From the NCBI RefSeq assembly GCF_002871795.1, contig NZ_PNHL01000008.1:30266-94265 (forward strand): DNA of 64,000 nt. Reading direction: 5' to 3'. A program made the translations under genes and the position numbers. The notes beneath the pieces are model-generated. The model was not told the DNA's origin. It made no database searches and was given only the letters and a program-made list of their open reading frames with translations. This DNA is from Brachybacterium sp. UMB0905 (lineage in GTDB: Bacteria; Actinomycetota; Actinomycetes; Actinomycetales; Dermabacteraceae). This document shows positions 8,882 through 16,169 of the stretch, piece by piece. The first letter of the stretch is position 1. The number at the start of each line of letters is the position of its first letter.

Positions 8882-9517
8882 ATGACTGAGACGACCGAGA
8901 CCACCGGCACATCCGCCACCACGGGGGGCCGACGGGCCGGCTCCTGGCGCACGATAGACCTGCTGGTCACCGTGCTGATCGGCGCCGCCTTCGGGGTCGC
9001 ATTCCTGGGCTACGGCCAGCTGTACACCCTGATCGGCCCGCTCACCTCGGCGTTCAAGCCTGCCGAGGGCCTGCTGATGGGGATCTGGTTCCTGCCCGCG
9101 ATGGTCGCGATGCTCCTGGTGCGCAAGCCCGGGGCCGCGCTGCTGGCGGAGATGATCGCCGCCGTGCTGTCGATGCTGCTCGGCTCCCAATGGGGCTGGG
9201 GCACCGCGATGTCCGGCCTCGTGCAGGGCATGGGCGTGGAGCTCGCCTTCCTGCTGACCGCCTACCGCCGCTTCACCCTGCCGGTCGCGATGCTGGGCGG
9301 CGTGATCGCCGCGGCGGTGGAGTGGCTGTACGAGAAGTTCTCCTACTACCAGGACATGGCCTGGAGCGCCTCGTTCCTCATGCTCGCCATGTGCCTGATC
9401 TCCGGCGCTGTGCTGTGCGGTCTGCTGGGCTGGGCGGCGAGCCGTGCCCTGGTCGCCACCGGGGCGGTGGACACCCTCGCCGCCGGGCGGGAGCACTCGC
9501 GCACCGCCGCAGTGTGA
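8882..9517 (+). CDS. ykoE: thiamine ECF transporter S component, YkoE family
   Basis: A 211-aa integral membrane substrate-binding (S) subunit. After a Thr-rich cytoplasmic tail, about six hydrophobic segments run from residue 27 to 200 with the family pattern ...LIGPLTSAFKP..GLLMGIWFLPAMVAMLLVRKPG. YkoE proteins bind thiamine or hydroxymethylpyrimidine and pair with YkoD (ATPase) and YkoC (T component). The gene lies directly under a TPP riboswitch and is followed, with a 4-nt overlap, by a fused ATPase/T-component gene. The ATG at 8882 follows AAGGAGACGAG closely. Confidence 0.92.
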   Translation: MTETTETTGTSATTGGRRAGSWRTIDLLVTVLIGAAFGVAFLGYGQLYTLIGPLTSAFKPAEGLLMGIWFLPAMVAMLLVRKPGAALLAEMIAAVLSMLLGSQWGWGTAMSGLVQGMGVELAFLLTAYRRFTLPVAMLGGVIAAAVEWLYEKFSYYQDMAWSASFLMLAMCLISGAVLCGLLGWAASRALVATGAVDTLAAGREHSRTAAV

Positions 9518-11634
9518 GCAGCCCGCACCCCACCACCGGCCTCGCCCTGCGGGTGGCGGGGCTCGCCTGGCGACCGCTCACACGGCAGGAGCCCACGATC
9601 GACGGGCTCGACCTGGAGATCCCCGCCGGGCAGAAGGTGCTGCTGACGGGCGCGAGCGGCAGCGGGAAGTCCACGGTGCTGCGGGCGCTGGCGGGTCTGC
9701 TGGATCCCGAGGACGGCGAGGGCCGGGGGCTGCCTGCCCCGCCGTCCCGGCCCGGCGAGCGCGGCCTGCTGCTGCAGAATCCCGCGCATGCGCTGGTCGC
9801 CGTGTCGATCACGCGGGATGTGGCGTTCGGGCCGGAGAACGCGGCGCTGCCTCGGCCGCAGATCCACGAGCGAGCCCGCGCCGCCCTTGCGGCGGCGCGG
9901 GTTCAGCTGGATCCGCGACGCGCCCCGCTGGATGCCTCCGGTGGCCAGCAGCAGCGCATCGCCCTGGCCGGGTCGCTGGCGCTGGACCCGCAGGTGATGC
10001 TGCTGGATGAGCCGACGAGCATGCTCGATGCGGCGACGGCCCGCGAGGTGCGCGAGGCGGTGCTCGAGGCGGCCGCGGGCAGCACCCTGGTGCTCGCCGA
10101 GCACCGCTTTGTTGACTGGGTTCCGCACATGGACCGGATGATCGTGCTGGGTGCGCGGGCACGGATCCTCGCCGACGGGCCGCCCGACCAGGTGCTCGCC
10201 GAGCAGCGGGGCCTGCTCGAAGAGCTCGGCGTGCTCGTCGCTGATTCCGGCGCCTTGGATCGGACCGCCACCGCAGCATCGACAGCGCAGCCTCACGCCG
10301 AGGGCACGCCCCAGTCGACCAGCACCGAGGTGGCGGCGCTGCATCAGGTGACGGTGCCGCAGCGGGGCCTGCTCTCCCCGGTGGACCTTTCGGTTCCGGC
10401 CGGGAGCATCACAGTGCTCACCGGCCCGAGCGGTGCCGGGAAGACGACGGTGCTGCGCACCCTGCTTGGGGAGATGAGCCCAGGCAGCGGCAGCGCCCAT
10501 CGGCCGCCGCGTGAGCGCATCGCCGCGGTGCCGCAGGATCCCGCGCACTCCTTCGTCGCCTCGACGGTGCGCGAGGAGCTGCTGGCCTCCCCCTGGGCGG
10601 ATGATGAGCAGCTCGCGCAGCACCTGCTGGAGCGAGCCGGCCTCGCACACGTGCAGGGGGCGCAGCCGCATCGTCTCTCCGGCGGGGAGCAGCGGCGTCT
10701 CGCGATCGCCGCGGCGCTCGCCCAGCAGCCGGATCTGCTGGTGCTCGATGAGCCGACGGTGGGTCTGGACGCCGCACGCCGCGCCGAGGTCGCCGCCCTG
10801 CTGCGGGAAGCCGCGGCGGAGGGCTGCGCAGTGCTGATCGCGACGCACGATGCGGAGATCATCGAGCTCGCGGACCGCCATACCTCCCTGCCCGCCCCGG
10901 CGGCGGAGCCGCCGCTGACGCTCCCCCGCCCGATCCCCGCGGATCACCTGAATCCCCTGACGCTCAGCCTCATCGGCATTCTCGCGCTGATCGGTTCCTT
11001 CGCAGTGCAGACCTGGCAGGGCGGGCTGCTGGCCCTCGCCCCGACGGTGCTGCTCGCGCCGCTCGCGGTCCGGACCCTGCGCGGCGGCGCGCTGCGGATG
11101 CTGCCGGTGCTGCTGTCTGCCGCGGGGCTCGCCTGGACCACGGCCCTGCTGGGCGATGCGCCCTCGCTCTCGCGCGAGGCCTGGCTCGTCGGGCTCAAGG
11201 AGGCTGCGCGGATCACCGCATTCGTCGCTCCCGGGGTGCTCGCGCTCGGCAGTGTGCAGCCCACACCGCTCGGCGATGCGGTGGCGCAGCATCTGCGGGC
11301 ACCGGCCCGCGTGGTCGCGGCCTCCGTGGTGGCGCTCGTGCGGGTCTCTCACCTGGGGCGCCAATGGGACATCCTCACCGCCACCCGGGTTCGACGGGGC
11401 CTCGGTACCCGCCGCTCGCCGCGGCTGCTCGCCAGCTCCACCCTCGCACTGCTCATCGACACGCTGCGCGGCGCCGAGCAGCAGGCCCTCGCCATGGACT
11501 CACGCGGCTTCGCGACCGCGCAGAGGCGCACCTGGGCTGAGCCCAGCCGCTTCACCCGGGCGGACCTCCTGGGCGGGGCGATCGCCATGCTGTTCCTGGT
11601 GTGGCCGCTGGTGGCCGAGCTGGTGGTGGGCTGA
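9514..11634 (+). CDS. fused ECF transporter: two ATPase domains plus EcfT (YkoD-YkoC)
   Basis: A 706-aa energy-coupling protein joining three parts that are often separate. NBD1 carries TGASGSGKST and ASGGQQQR with LLDEPTSMLD. NBD2 carries TGPSGAGKTT and LSGGEQRR with VLDEPTVGLD. From about residue 470 an EcfT-like membrane domain of about five segments ends with the coupling-helix signature AMDSRGF. Together with YkoE it would form a complete thiamine importer from two polypeptides. The start is GTG at 9514, overlapping the ykoE stop. NBD1 has ASGGQ in place of the usual LSGGQ, a mild change. Confidence 0.88.
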   Translation: MSSPHPTTGLALRVAGLAWRPLTRQEPTIDGLDLEIPAGQKVLLTGASGSGKSTVLRALAGLLDPEDGEGRGLPAPPSRPGERGLLLQNPAHALVAVSITRDVAFGPENAALPRPQIHERARAALAAARVQLDPRRAPLDASGGQQQRIALAGSLALDPQVMLLDEPTSMLDAATAREVREAVLEAAAGSTLVLAEHRFVDWVPHMDRMIVLGARARILADGPPDQVLAEQRGLLEELGVLVADSGALDRTATAASTAQPHAEGTPQSTSTEVAALHQVTVPQRGLLSPVDLSVPAGSITVLTGPSGAGKTTVLRTLLGEMSPGSGSAHRPPRERIAAVPQDPAHSFVASTVREELLASPWADDEQLAQHLLERAGLAHVQGAQPHRLSGGEQRRLAIAAALAQQPDLLVLDEPTVGLDAARRAEVAALLREAAAEGCAVLIATHDAEIIELADRHTSLPAPAAEPPLTLPRPIPADHLNPLTLSLIGILALIGSFAVQTWQGGLLALAPTVLLAPLAVRTLRGGALRMLPVLLSAAGLAWTTALLGDAPSLSREAWLVGLKEAARITAFVAPGVLALGSVQPTPLGDAVAQHLRAPARVVAASVVALVRVSHLGRQWDILTATRVRRGLGTRRSPRLLASSTLALLIDTLRGAEQQALAMDSRGFATAQRRTWAEPSRFTRADLLGGAIAMLFLVWPLVAELVVG

Positions 11635-11640
11635 GGTGCC

Positions 11641-11658
11641 CTCCACCGTGAGGTGGGG
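11641..11658 (+). terminator. weak hairpin after the thiamine operon
   Basis: CTCCACC and GGTGGGG form a 7-bp stem (one G-T pair) with a GTGA loop, 6 nt past the stop codon. There is no U-run, so it is only a candidate transcription end. Confidence 0.3.
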
Positions 11659-11704
11659 AGGCTCGTGAGCTGCCGTGCAGTTTCCCGGTCGACCCACACT
11701 CGGC

Positions 11705-11718
11705 GTTACATGTAACAT
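11705..11718 (+). promoter_or_regulatory. palindromic operator overlapping a leaderless -10 box
   Basis: GTTACATGTAAC (11705-11716) is a perfect 12-bp palindrome. It overlaps the -10 hexamer TAACAT (11713-11718), which ends exactly 6 nt before the antitoxin ATG. MazE-type antitoxins usually repress their own operon by binding palindromes at the promoter, so this is the probable autoregulatory site. Confidence 0.6.
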
Positions 11719-11724
11719 TGGGGT

Positions 11725-11931
11725 ATGACGATCAGCCAGCGTGTGAGCGACCATCGCCGGCGCATGCGCGCCCGCGGATATCGGCCGGTCCAGATCTGGG
11801 TCCCGGATGTGCGTACCGCTGCATTCGCCGAAGAAGCGCAGCGGCAAGCTCGGCTCGTCGCGCGCGCCGACGAGCACACCGACGACCAGGACTTCACGGA
11901 GGCCATCTCGGTCAGCTGGGATGACGCGTGA
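11725..11931 (+). CDS. MazE-type antitoxin (DUF3018 family)
   Basis: A 68-aa protein whose N-terminal half (RVSDHRRRMRARGYRPVQIW) resembles the DUF3018 antitoxin MazE family, with a basic DNA-binding start followed by the signature VPDVRTAAFAEEAQRQ and an acidic tail (DDQDF...WDDA) of the kind that blocks the toxin. The gene overlaps the MazF toxin gene by 4 nt. It appears leaderless because the -10 box TAACAT lies 6 nt before the ATG, within a 12-bp palindrome that is the likely binding site of this protein. Confidence 0.85.
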   Translation: MTISQRVSDHRRRMRARGYRPVQIWVPDVRTAAFAEEAQRQARLVARADEHTDDQDFTEAISVSWDDA

Positions 11932-12254
11932 AGCGCGGGGAGCTGTGGACCGTCGCCGGCGGCGTCTATGCGTCGAAACCCCGCCCGGCTCTGATCCTGC
12001 AAGATGACGTCTTCGGGGAGACATCGTCCGTCACCGTCGCACCACTGACCTCCACGCTGACCGATGCACCACTGCTGCGATATCGGGTCGAGGCGAACGA
12101 CATCTCAGGCCTCGCGACGGGCAGCGACGTGATGATCGACAAAATCACGACCGTGCGGCGCACAAACGTCAGAGCGCGGGTGGGACGACTGAGCAGCCAG
12201 CAGATGATTGAGGTAGAACGCCTGATCGCGGCGTTCCTCGGACTCGCCCGCTGA
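11928..12254 (+). CDS. MazF-type toxin (PemK/MazF endoribonuclease)
   Basis: A 108-aa member of the PemK/MazF growth-inhibitor family, ribonucleases that cut mRNA or tRNA at short sites. The N-terminal MKRGELWTV..GVYASKPRPALILQDD carries the conserved Arg/Gly and the RP-L-V-like core, and DVMIDKITTVRR gives the conserved D-I-T-x-R-like segment near residue 70. It starts with GTG overlapping the antitoxin stop. The cleavage sequence cannot be predicted. Confidence 0.88.
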   Translation: MKRGELWTVAGGVYASKPRPALILQDDVFGETSSVTVAPLTSTLTDAPLLRYRVEANDISGLATGSDVMIDKITTVRRTNVRARVGRLSSQQMIEVERLIAAFLGLAR

Positions 12255-12291
12255 CTCGAAGGCCCTCCCCCGCACCCTCTAGGCTGGGGTC

Positions 12292-12705
12292 ATGACCTCC
12301 CATGATGGGGCCGATGCGCCCGACGATGATGCGATCGATCTCGCCCACGCCCTGCTGGATGCCGCCCGCAACGGCGATGCGGCGTTCCTGCTGCCGGTGC
12401 TGGATCAGGGTGCGCCGATCGACCTGCGGGCCGCCGATGGGAACTCCCCGCTCATGCTCGCCGCGTACCACGGGCATACGGCGCTCGTGCGCGAGCTTGC
12501 CGCCCGGGGCGCGGACGTGGATCTGCTGAACGAGCGGGGGCAGTCTCCGCTCGCCGGTGCCGCATTCAAGGGCTTCCCCGAGGTGGCGCGGGTGCTGCTC
12601 GAGGCCGGCGCAGACCCCGACGTCGGCGCGCCGAGCGCCCGGGAGACCGCGCAGTACTTCCAGCGCGAGGAGATCAGCGCGCTGATCGCTCAGCGCGAGG
12701 GCTGA
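12292..12705 (+). CDS. ankyrin repeat protein
   Basis: A 137-aa protein made mostly of ankyrin repeats. Two and a half repeats are clear, with consensus turns DGNSPLMLAAYHGHTALVRELAARGADVD and RGQSPLAGAAFKGFPEVARVLLEAGADPD read in pieces from about residue 48 to 115, followed by a short C-terminal helix. Ankyrin repeats mediate protein binding, and the partner is unknown. A -10 box TAGGCT at 12280-12285 is 6 nt upstream of the ATG, so the mRNA is probably leaderless. Its 3' end overlaps that of the convergent acetyltransferase gene by 16 nt. Confidence 0.88.
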   Translation: MTSHDGADAPDDDAIDLAHALLDAARNGDAAFLLPVLDQGAPIDLRAADGNSPLMLAAYHGHTALVRELAARGADVDLLNERGQSPLAGAAFKGFPEVARVLLEAGADPDVGAPSARETAQYFQREEISALIAQREG

Positions 12706-13163
12706 TCCTCGGGGGCGTCGAGCACCATCGCCACATGCTCGATGCCCGCCTCCATGAACACCTCGCTCACGGTGCGAAAGCCCATGCTCGCGTACCACTG
12801 CTCGAGGTAAGCCTGCGCGTCGATGCGCACCCCGCCGTCCCCGGCGATCTCGCGGGCCCGGGCGATGCCGGCCTCCATGAGGCGCCGCCCGAGGCCGCCG
12901 CGGCGACGGTCGGCCTGCACGGCCACGCGCCCGATCCGCACCGTTCCGTCGGCCTCGCGCAGGATCCGCAGGTGCGCGATGGCCTCCCCATCCTCCTCGA
13001 CCCACAGCAGCACGGTGCCCGCCTCGAGCTCGCGGCCGTCGAGGTCTGCGTCGGTCGCCCGCTGTTCGAGGGTGAACACGTCCTGCCGCAGCTTCGCCAG
13101 CTGGTAGACGGTGCGGGCGTCGAGGTCCAGCAGGTGCGCGTGGCGGACGACGAGAGATGACAT
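12690..13163 (-). CDS. GNAT family N-acetyltransferase (ElaA-like)
   Basis: A 157-aa acetyl-CoA-dependent acetyltransferase. The opening LAKLRQDVFTLEQRATDADLDGRE is characteristic of ElaA-type GNATs, and the acetyl-CoA loop is RIGRVAVQADRRRGGLGRRLM (R-x-x-G-x-G/A form) near residues 75-95. The target is unknown. The start at 13163 is chosen over a longer reading because TATCGT on the minus strand (13176 to 13171) lies 7 nt upstream, suggesting a leaderless message. The gene abuts the low-GC lanthipeptide island. Confidence 0.85.
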   Translation of the reverse strand: MSSLVVRHAHLLDLDARTVYQLAKLRQDVFTLEQRATDADLDGRELEAGTVLLWVEEDGEAIAHLRILREADGTVRIGRVAVQADRRRGGLGRRLMEAGIARAREIAGDGGVRIDAQAYLEQWYASMGFRTVSEVFMEAGIEHVAMVLDAPEDQPSR

Positions 13164-13420
13164 GGCCGGGACGATACGGGACGGGCCGCCGGGGCCACGG
13201 TCCTTCCAAGCTCGGTCACCGCGATCGCCGTGCACCGACAAGCCGACACCCAACGCCAAATAGCGCCTGACCAGCACCGACACGTATCCAGTTCCGACCA
13301 GCACGAGAAACCCAGCACCCAGCCCTCAATAACGCTTTGATAACACATCAGAAGATGGCGGCACAGCAGTGATGCGCGCCACACACCATCGACGATCATG
13401 ACACAAGGAGGTGATCAACG

Positions 13421-13519
13421 ATGCTTGAGGCACTGCAACTGCTCTGCGAGGAGGAGCGTACAGCCGCGACCCCCGAATGGAGCACACTCTCCAATGTTCA
13501 TGTGAATCCGACACAGTGA
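13421..13519 (+). CDS. candidate class III lanthipeptide precursor peptide, 32 aa
   Basis: A 32-codon ORF directly before the lanthipeptide synthetase. It begins MLEALQLL, resembling the amphipathic L-x-x-L-Q leader helix of class III precursors (compare LLDLQ in AmfS/SapB), then an acidic CEEER stretch and a Ser/Thr-rich tail with Thr14, Thr17, Ser21, Thr22, Ser24 and Thr31. Ser21-x-x-Ser24 matches the first half of the labionin motif, but no Cys follows; the only Cys is residue 9, inside the leader. The Shine-Dalgarno AAGGAGGTGATC (13405-13416) is an exact 12-nt complement of the usual 16S rRNA 3' end, as expected for a highly made peptide. No protease gene is adjacent. Identification rests on position and leader resemblance. 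Confidence 0.6.
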   Translation: MLEALQLLCEEERTAATPEWSTLSNVHVNPTQ

Positions 13520-13528
13520 TCATGAACC

Positions 13529-13577
13529 CATTCGGATCATGTCGATCGCCATTATGGCGACCGGCATGATCCGAATG
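13529..13577 (+). terminator. long hairpin / attenuator between precursor and synthetase
   Basis: CATTCGGATCATG (13529-13541) and CATGATCCGAATG (13565-13577) are perfect 13-bp arms. The stem continues through a G-T and two more pairs and, after one mismatch, into a 6-bp inner hairpin (TCGCCA/TGGCGA). TATATTTTCC follows shortly after. The position, 9 nt after the precursor stop, fits a partial terminator that keeps synthetase levels below those of the precursor. Confidence 0.7.
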
Positions 13578-13628
13578 CCTTATATTTTCCCATCCTTCAT
13601 TATGCACCACGCTATACGAGACGGACGG

Positions 13629-16169
13629 ATGCACCCTATGGGCGACTCAGACATCGACGACTACGATACTATCGAGCAGTTCCCCTGGGTGTACAAGGTG
13701 AACCGCAGCGACGAGCTCCCGGATTCAGGATGGAAGATCCACATTTCGGCACCACTGCAGGACTGCTTAGAGATTCTTGCAGAAGTTGTTCCAGTGCTGC
13801 AATCCCATCGATGCACATATAAATACGCCAAACCCATCGAGGGGTACTTAAAGATCCTTGAGAAGCGTTCGAGTCGACTTCAGTCCGGCAAATTCATTAC
13901 CGCATACCCCAAGTCGACTTTCGACGCTAACGTTATAATGCGCGAACTAGCTCGGGAAACCCTCGGTCGAAAGGGTCCAAAGGTAATCACAGATCGCTTA
14001 TACCGCGACTCAAAGATTATCTCTTACCGCTATGGCGCATTTGGCCCACCGCAAGCGATAAGCAAGGATGGGGAGCTTACCTCTTGGGTGCGCCACCCGA
14101 ATGGCGGCATGTTTAAAGATCAACGCCTGCCTACCTTCGCCCTCCCGGACGGTATCGACGACCCATTCAAGACCTCTAACGAAATAGCACAAGACTACAG
14201 CGGGGATTACAGAATAGGATCGTATCAAATTCTAGGTGCAATACGGTTCTCGAATGCCGGTGGCATATATCGCGCAGTAGATTCTCGCGGGAACCGCTAT
14301 GTTATAAAGGAAGCACGACCGGGAACGGGATTCGTCGGGTTACAGGATGCGCAGGCCAGGCTCCACCAGGAAATGCTAAACACTAGAGTTGCCTCATCGA
14401 TCCTAGGAGGGACTGTTGCCCGATTAGTAGAGAAGCTCCATATCGAAGATCACATTTTTGCCGTCTTTGAAGAAGTTGACGGCATGCCTCTCTATGACTG
14501 GATTGCGAACAACAACCCCCTTGCAAGGGGAGCAATCGTATCGCAAGAGGCCTGGTCCACATATTGTCACCGAGCAAGTGATTTGCTTTCAGAGATACGC
14601 GACAGCGCAGCCCGCTTGGACGAAGCGGGATTGAGTCACGGTGATCTAAGTACAGCCAATATAATCGTAACTAGCGACGACCATATAAGGCTCATAGACT
14701 TCGAGTGTTTGACACCAAGTTCATCGTCCCCACCAGATATCCGGACGCCTGAATTTTCGCCCGTAGACGGCGCGACTTGCAGGACAGCAGGCGAAGCTCA
14801 GCAATTTGCAATCTCGTGCATTTCTCTCGCCTTGATACATCGAATCAATGCAATAGAAATGCGCAATGGGGTTGCGTTCAGTTCCCTCTCTTATGATCTA
14901 GATTCCCGTCGACTCAAGATACCCGACGAATTTATCCATGAAATAGAACGCCTTTCGGCCAACCGCGTTCAGGACAATGTACTCACGCTTTTCGCGCCGC
15001 ATCAGCGAGAAGTTTCAGATACGATGCCTCGAACGGTAGCTATTGAGAAAGCAAAGAGCCTTCTAATCCCGCCACTCTTGCACCACACCAACTCGGTTTT
15101 AACCTTCGACAATGGTGCTGATCGAGCCCTGCCCTCTGGATCACCCTATCCGCGCCTGGGGTTCAAATCGGGGCTTGCAGGTATATTGTACGCTCTAAAT
15201 ACCTGCAAAAACCTCAGCCTTGATTCGTTGCATTTCCGCTTCAGAAGCCTGGTGTTGGATGCACTAAAATCACATTATCTTCCTGTAGGTTTTGCTGAGG
15301 GGGCCGCCGGAATCATGTATTATGCGCACATTGCTGGCGATGGTGAGCTCTCCGAGGCTTGCAGTAGGTACATTGCTGAACACTTTTCGGAAGTGAGCAA
15401 CGTTGGCCTATCTACAGGACTTTCTGGAGTTTTTATTGCGGCAATTAATTCATTACAGTATGGCCTGGCAAGGCGATCCTTAAGCGAGCTCGTCAGTGCA
15501 GCTAGAAGCTTACGCTCATCATTCCATGATGGCACCTTGAGTGATGGTCTACTCGGGCTGTGTAGCGCGCTTTCTATTGCGGAGCGGTCACCTCATTTGC
15601 GAGGCAATAATTCCGTGATTATAAATGAGCTATTTTTGATCGCGAGTCAGGGTCTACGCCGGACAGATGGAGGAATCTACTCCTACACTTCTAGACGCGA
15701 TAAGATAGTCTTTAAGCCTTACTTGAGAGACGGTACAATGGGCTACTGGACGGCATTCAAAGTCTGCGAGCCTTACCTGAATCGCGACTCTCTTACTCGC
15801 TACTCCAAGTTTGAGCGCGCGGCATCACTGGAGAACGCCTCTACCCCGTTCGTCATCGAGGGCGGTTTAGCCGACGGCCGATCCGGCATACTCGTTGGCC
15901 TATGTTATCTCCATGATGACGACATCTACACCCTCCCACTGAAGGATTTAGGTATAGTTGCACCACATTGTGTTCCGGAAGATATTCTGGCTCGCTATTG
16001 CGTGCCCGTAGAATCTGGGGCAGCGATCCATTCGATACGAACCGGAAATCCTGACTACGGATATGAGAGCGGATCGGCCGGACTGCTTTCCGCCCTCTCT
16101 TGGATGGAAGGTTTGAGCCCACTCATGCTTTTCGGCGGCCTTCATCTCGAGTCTGCTCATAGCAAATGA
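13629..16169 (+). CDS. class III lanthipeptide synthetase (LanKC)
   Basis: An 846-aa trifunctional enzyme that would phosphorylate Ser/Thr in a precursor, eliminate phosphate, and act on the resulting dehydro residues. Three parts are visible: an N-terminal lyase-like region (about 20-190, with GWKIHISAPLQDCLEI and GKFITAYP); a protein-kinase domain (about 200-470, with YVIKEARPG, HGDLSTANIIV near 336 and LIDFE near 355); and a LanC-like cyclase from about 510. The Cys and Cys-His-Gly zinc ligands of class I, II and IV cyclases are absent, which places it in class III. The start at 13629 (or 13638) is favoured because the longer reading begins inside the hairpin. GC is near 50%, far below its neighbours, with many A/T-ending codons, so recent acquisition is likely. 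Confidence 0.88.
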   Translation: MHPMGDSDIDDYDTIEQFPWVYKVNRSDELPDSGWKIHISAPLQDCLEILAEVVPVLQSHRCTYKYAKPIEGYLKILEKRSSRLQSGKFITAYPKSTFDANVIMRELARETLGRKGPKVITDRLYRDSKIISYRYGAFGPPQAISKDGELTSWVRHPNGGMFKDQRLPTFALPDGIDDPFKTSNEIAQDYSGDYRIGSYQILGAIRFSNAGGIYRAVDSRGNRYVIKEARPGTGFVGLQDAQARLHQEMLNTRVASSILGGTVARLVEKLHIEDHIFAVFEEVDGMPLYDWIANNNPLARGAIVSQEAWSTYCHRASDLLSEIRDSAARLDEAGLSHGDLSTANIIVTSDDHIRLIDFECLTPSSSSPPDIRTPEFSPVDGATCRTAGEAQQFAISCISLALIHRINAIEMRNGVAFSSLSYDLDSRRLKIPDEFIHEIERLSANRVQDNVLTLFAPHQREVSDTMPRTVAIEKAKSLLIPPLLHHTNSVLTFDNGADRALPSGSPYPRLGFKSGLAGILYALNTCKNLSLDSLHFRFRSLVLDALKSHYLPVGFAEGAAGIMYYAHIAGDGELSEACSRYIAEHFSEVSNVGLSTGLSGVFIAAINSLQYGLARRSLSELVSAARSLRSSFHDGTLSDGLLGLCSALSIAERSPHLRGNNSVIINELFLIASQGLRRTDGGIYSYTSRRDKIVFKPYLRDGTMGYWTAFKVCEPYLNRDSLTRYSKFERAASLENASTPFVIEGGLADGRSGILVGLCYLHDDDIYTLPLKDLGIVAPHCVPEDILARYCVPVESGAAIHSIRTGNPDYGYESGSAGLLSALSWMEGLSPLMLFGGLHLESAHSK

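Noticed and set aside
13539..13628. Longer N-terminus for the LanKC protein
   Set aside because: The extra 30 codons fall inside and just after the hairpin, have no ribosome-binding site and do not resemble LanKC starts.
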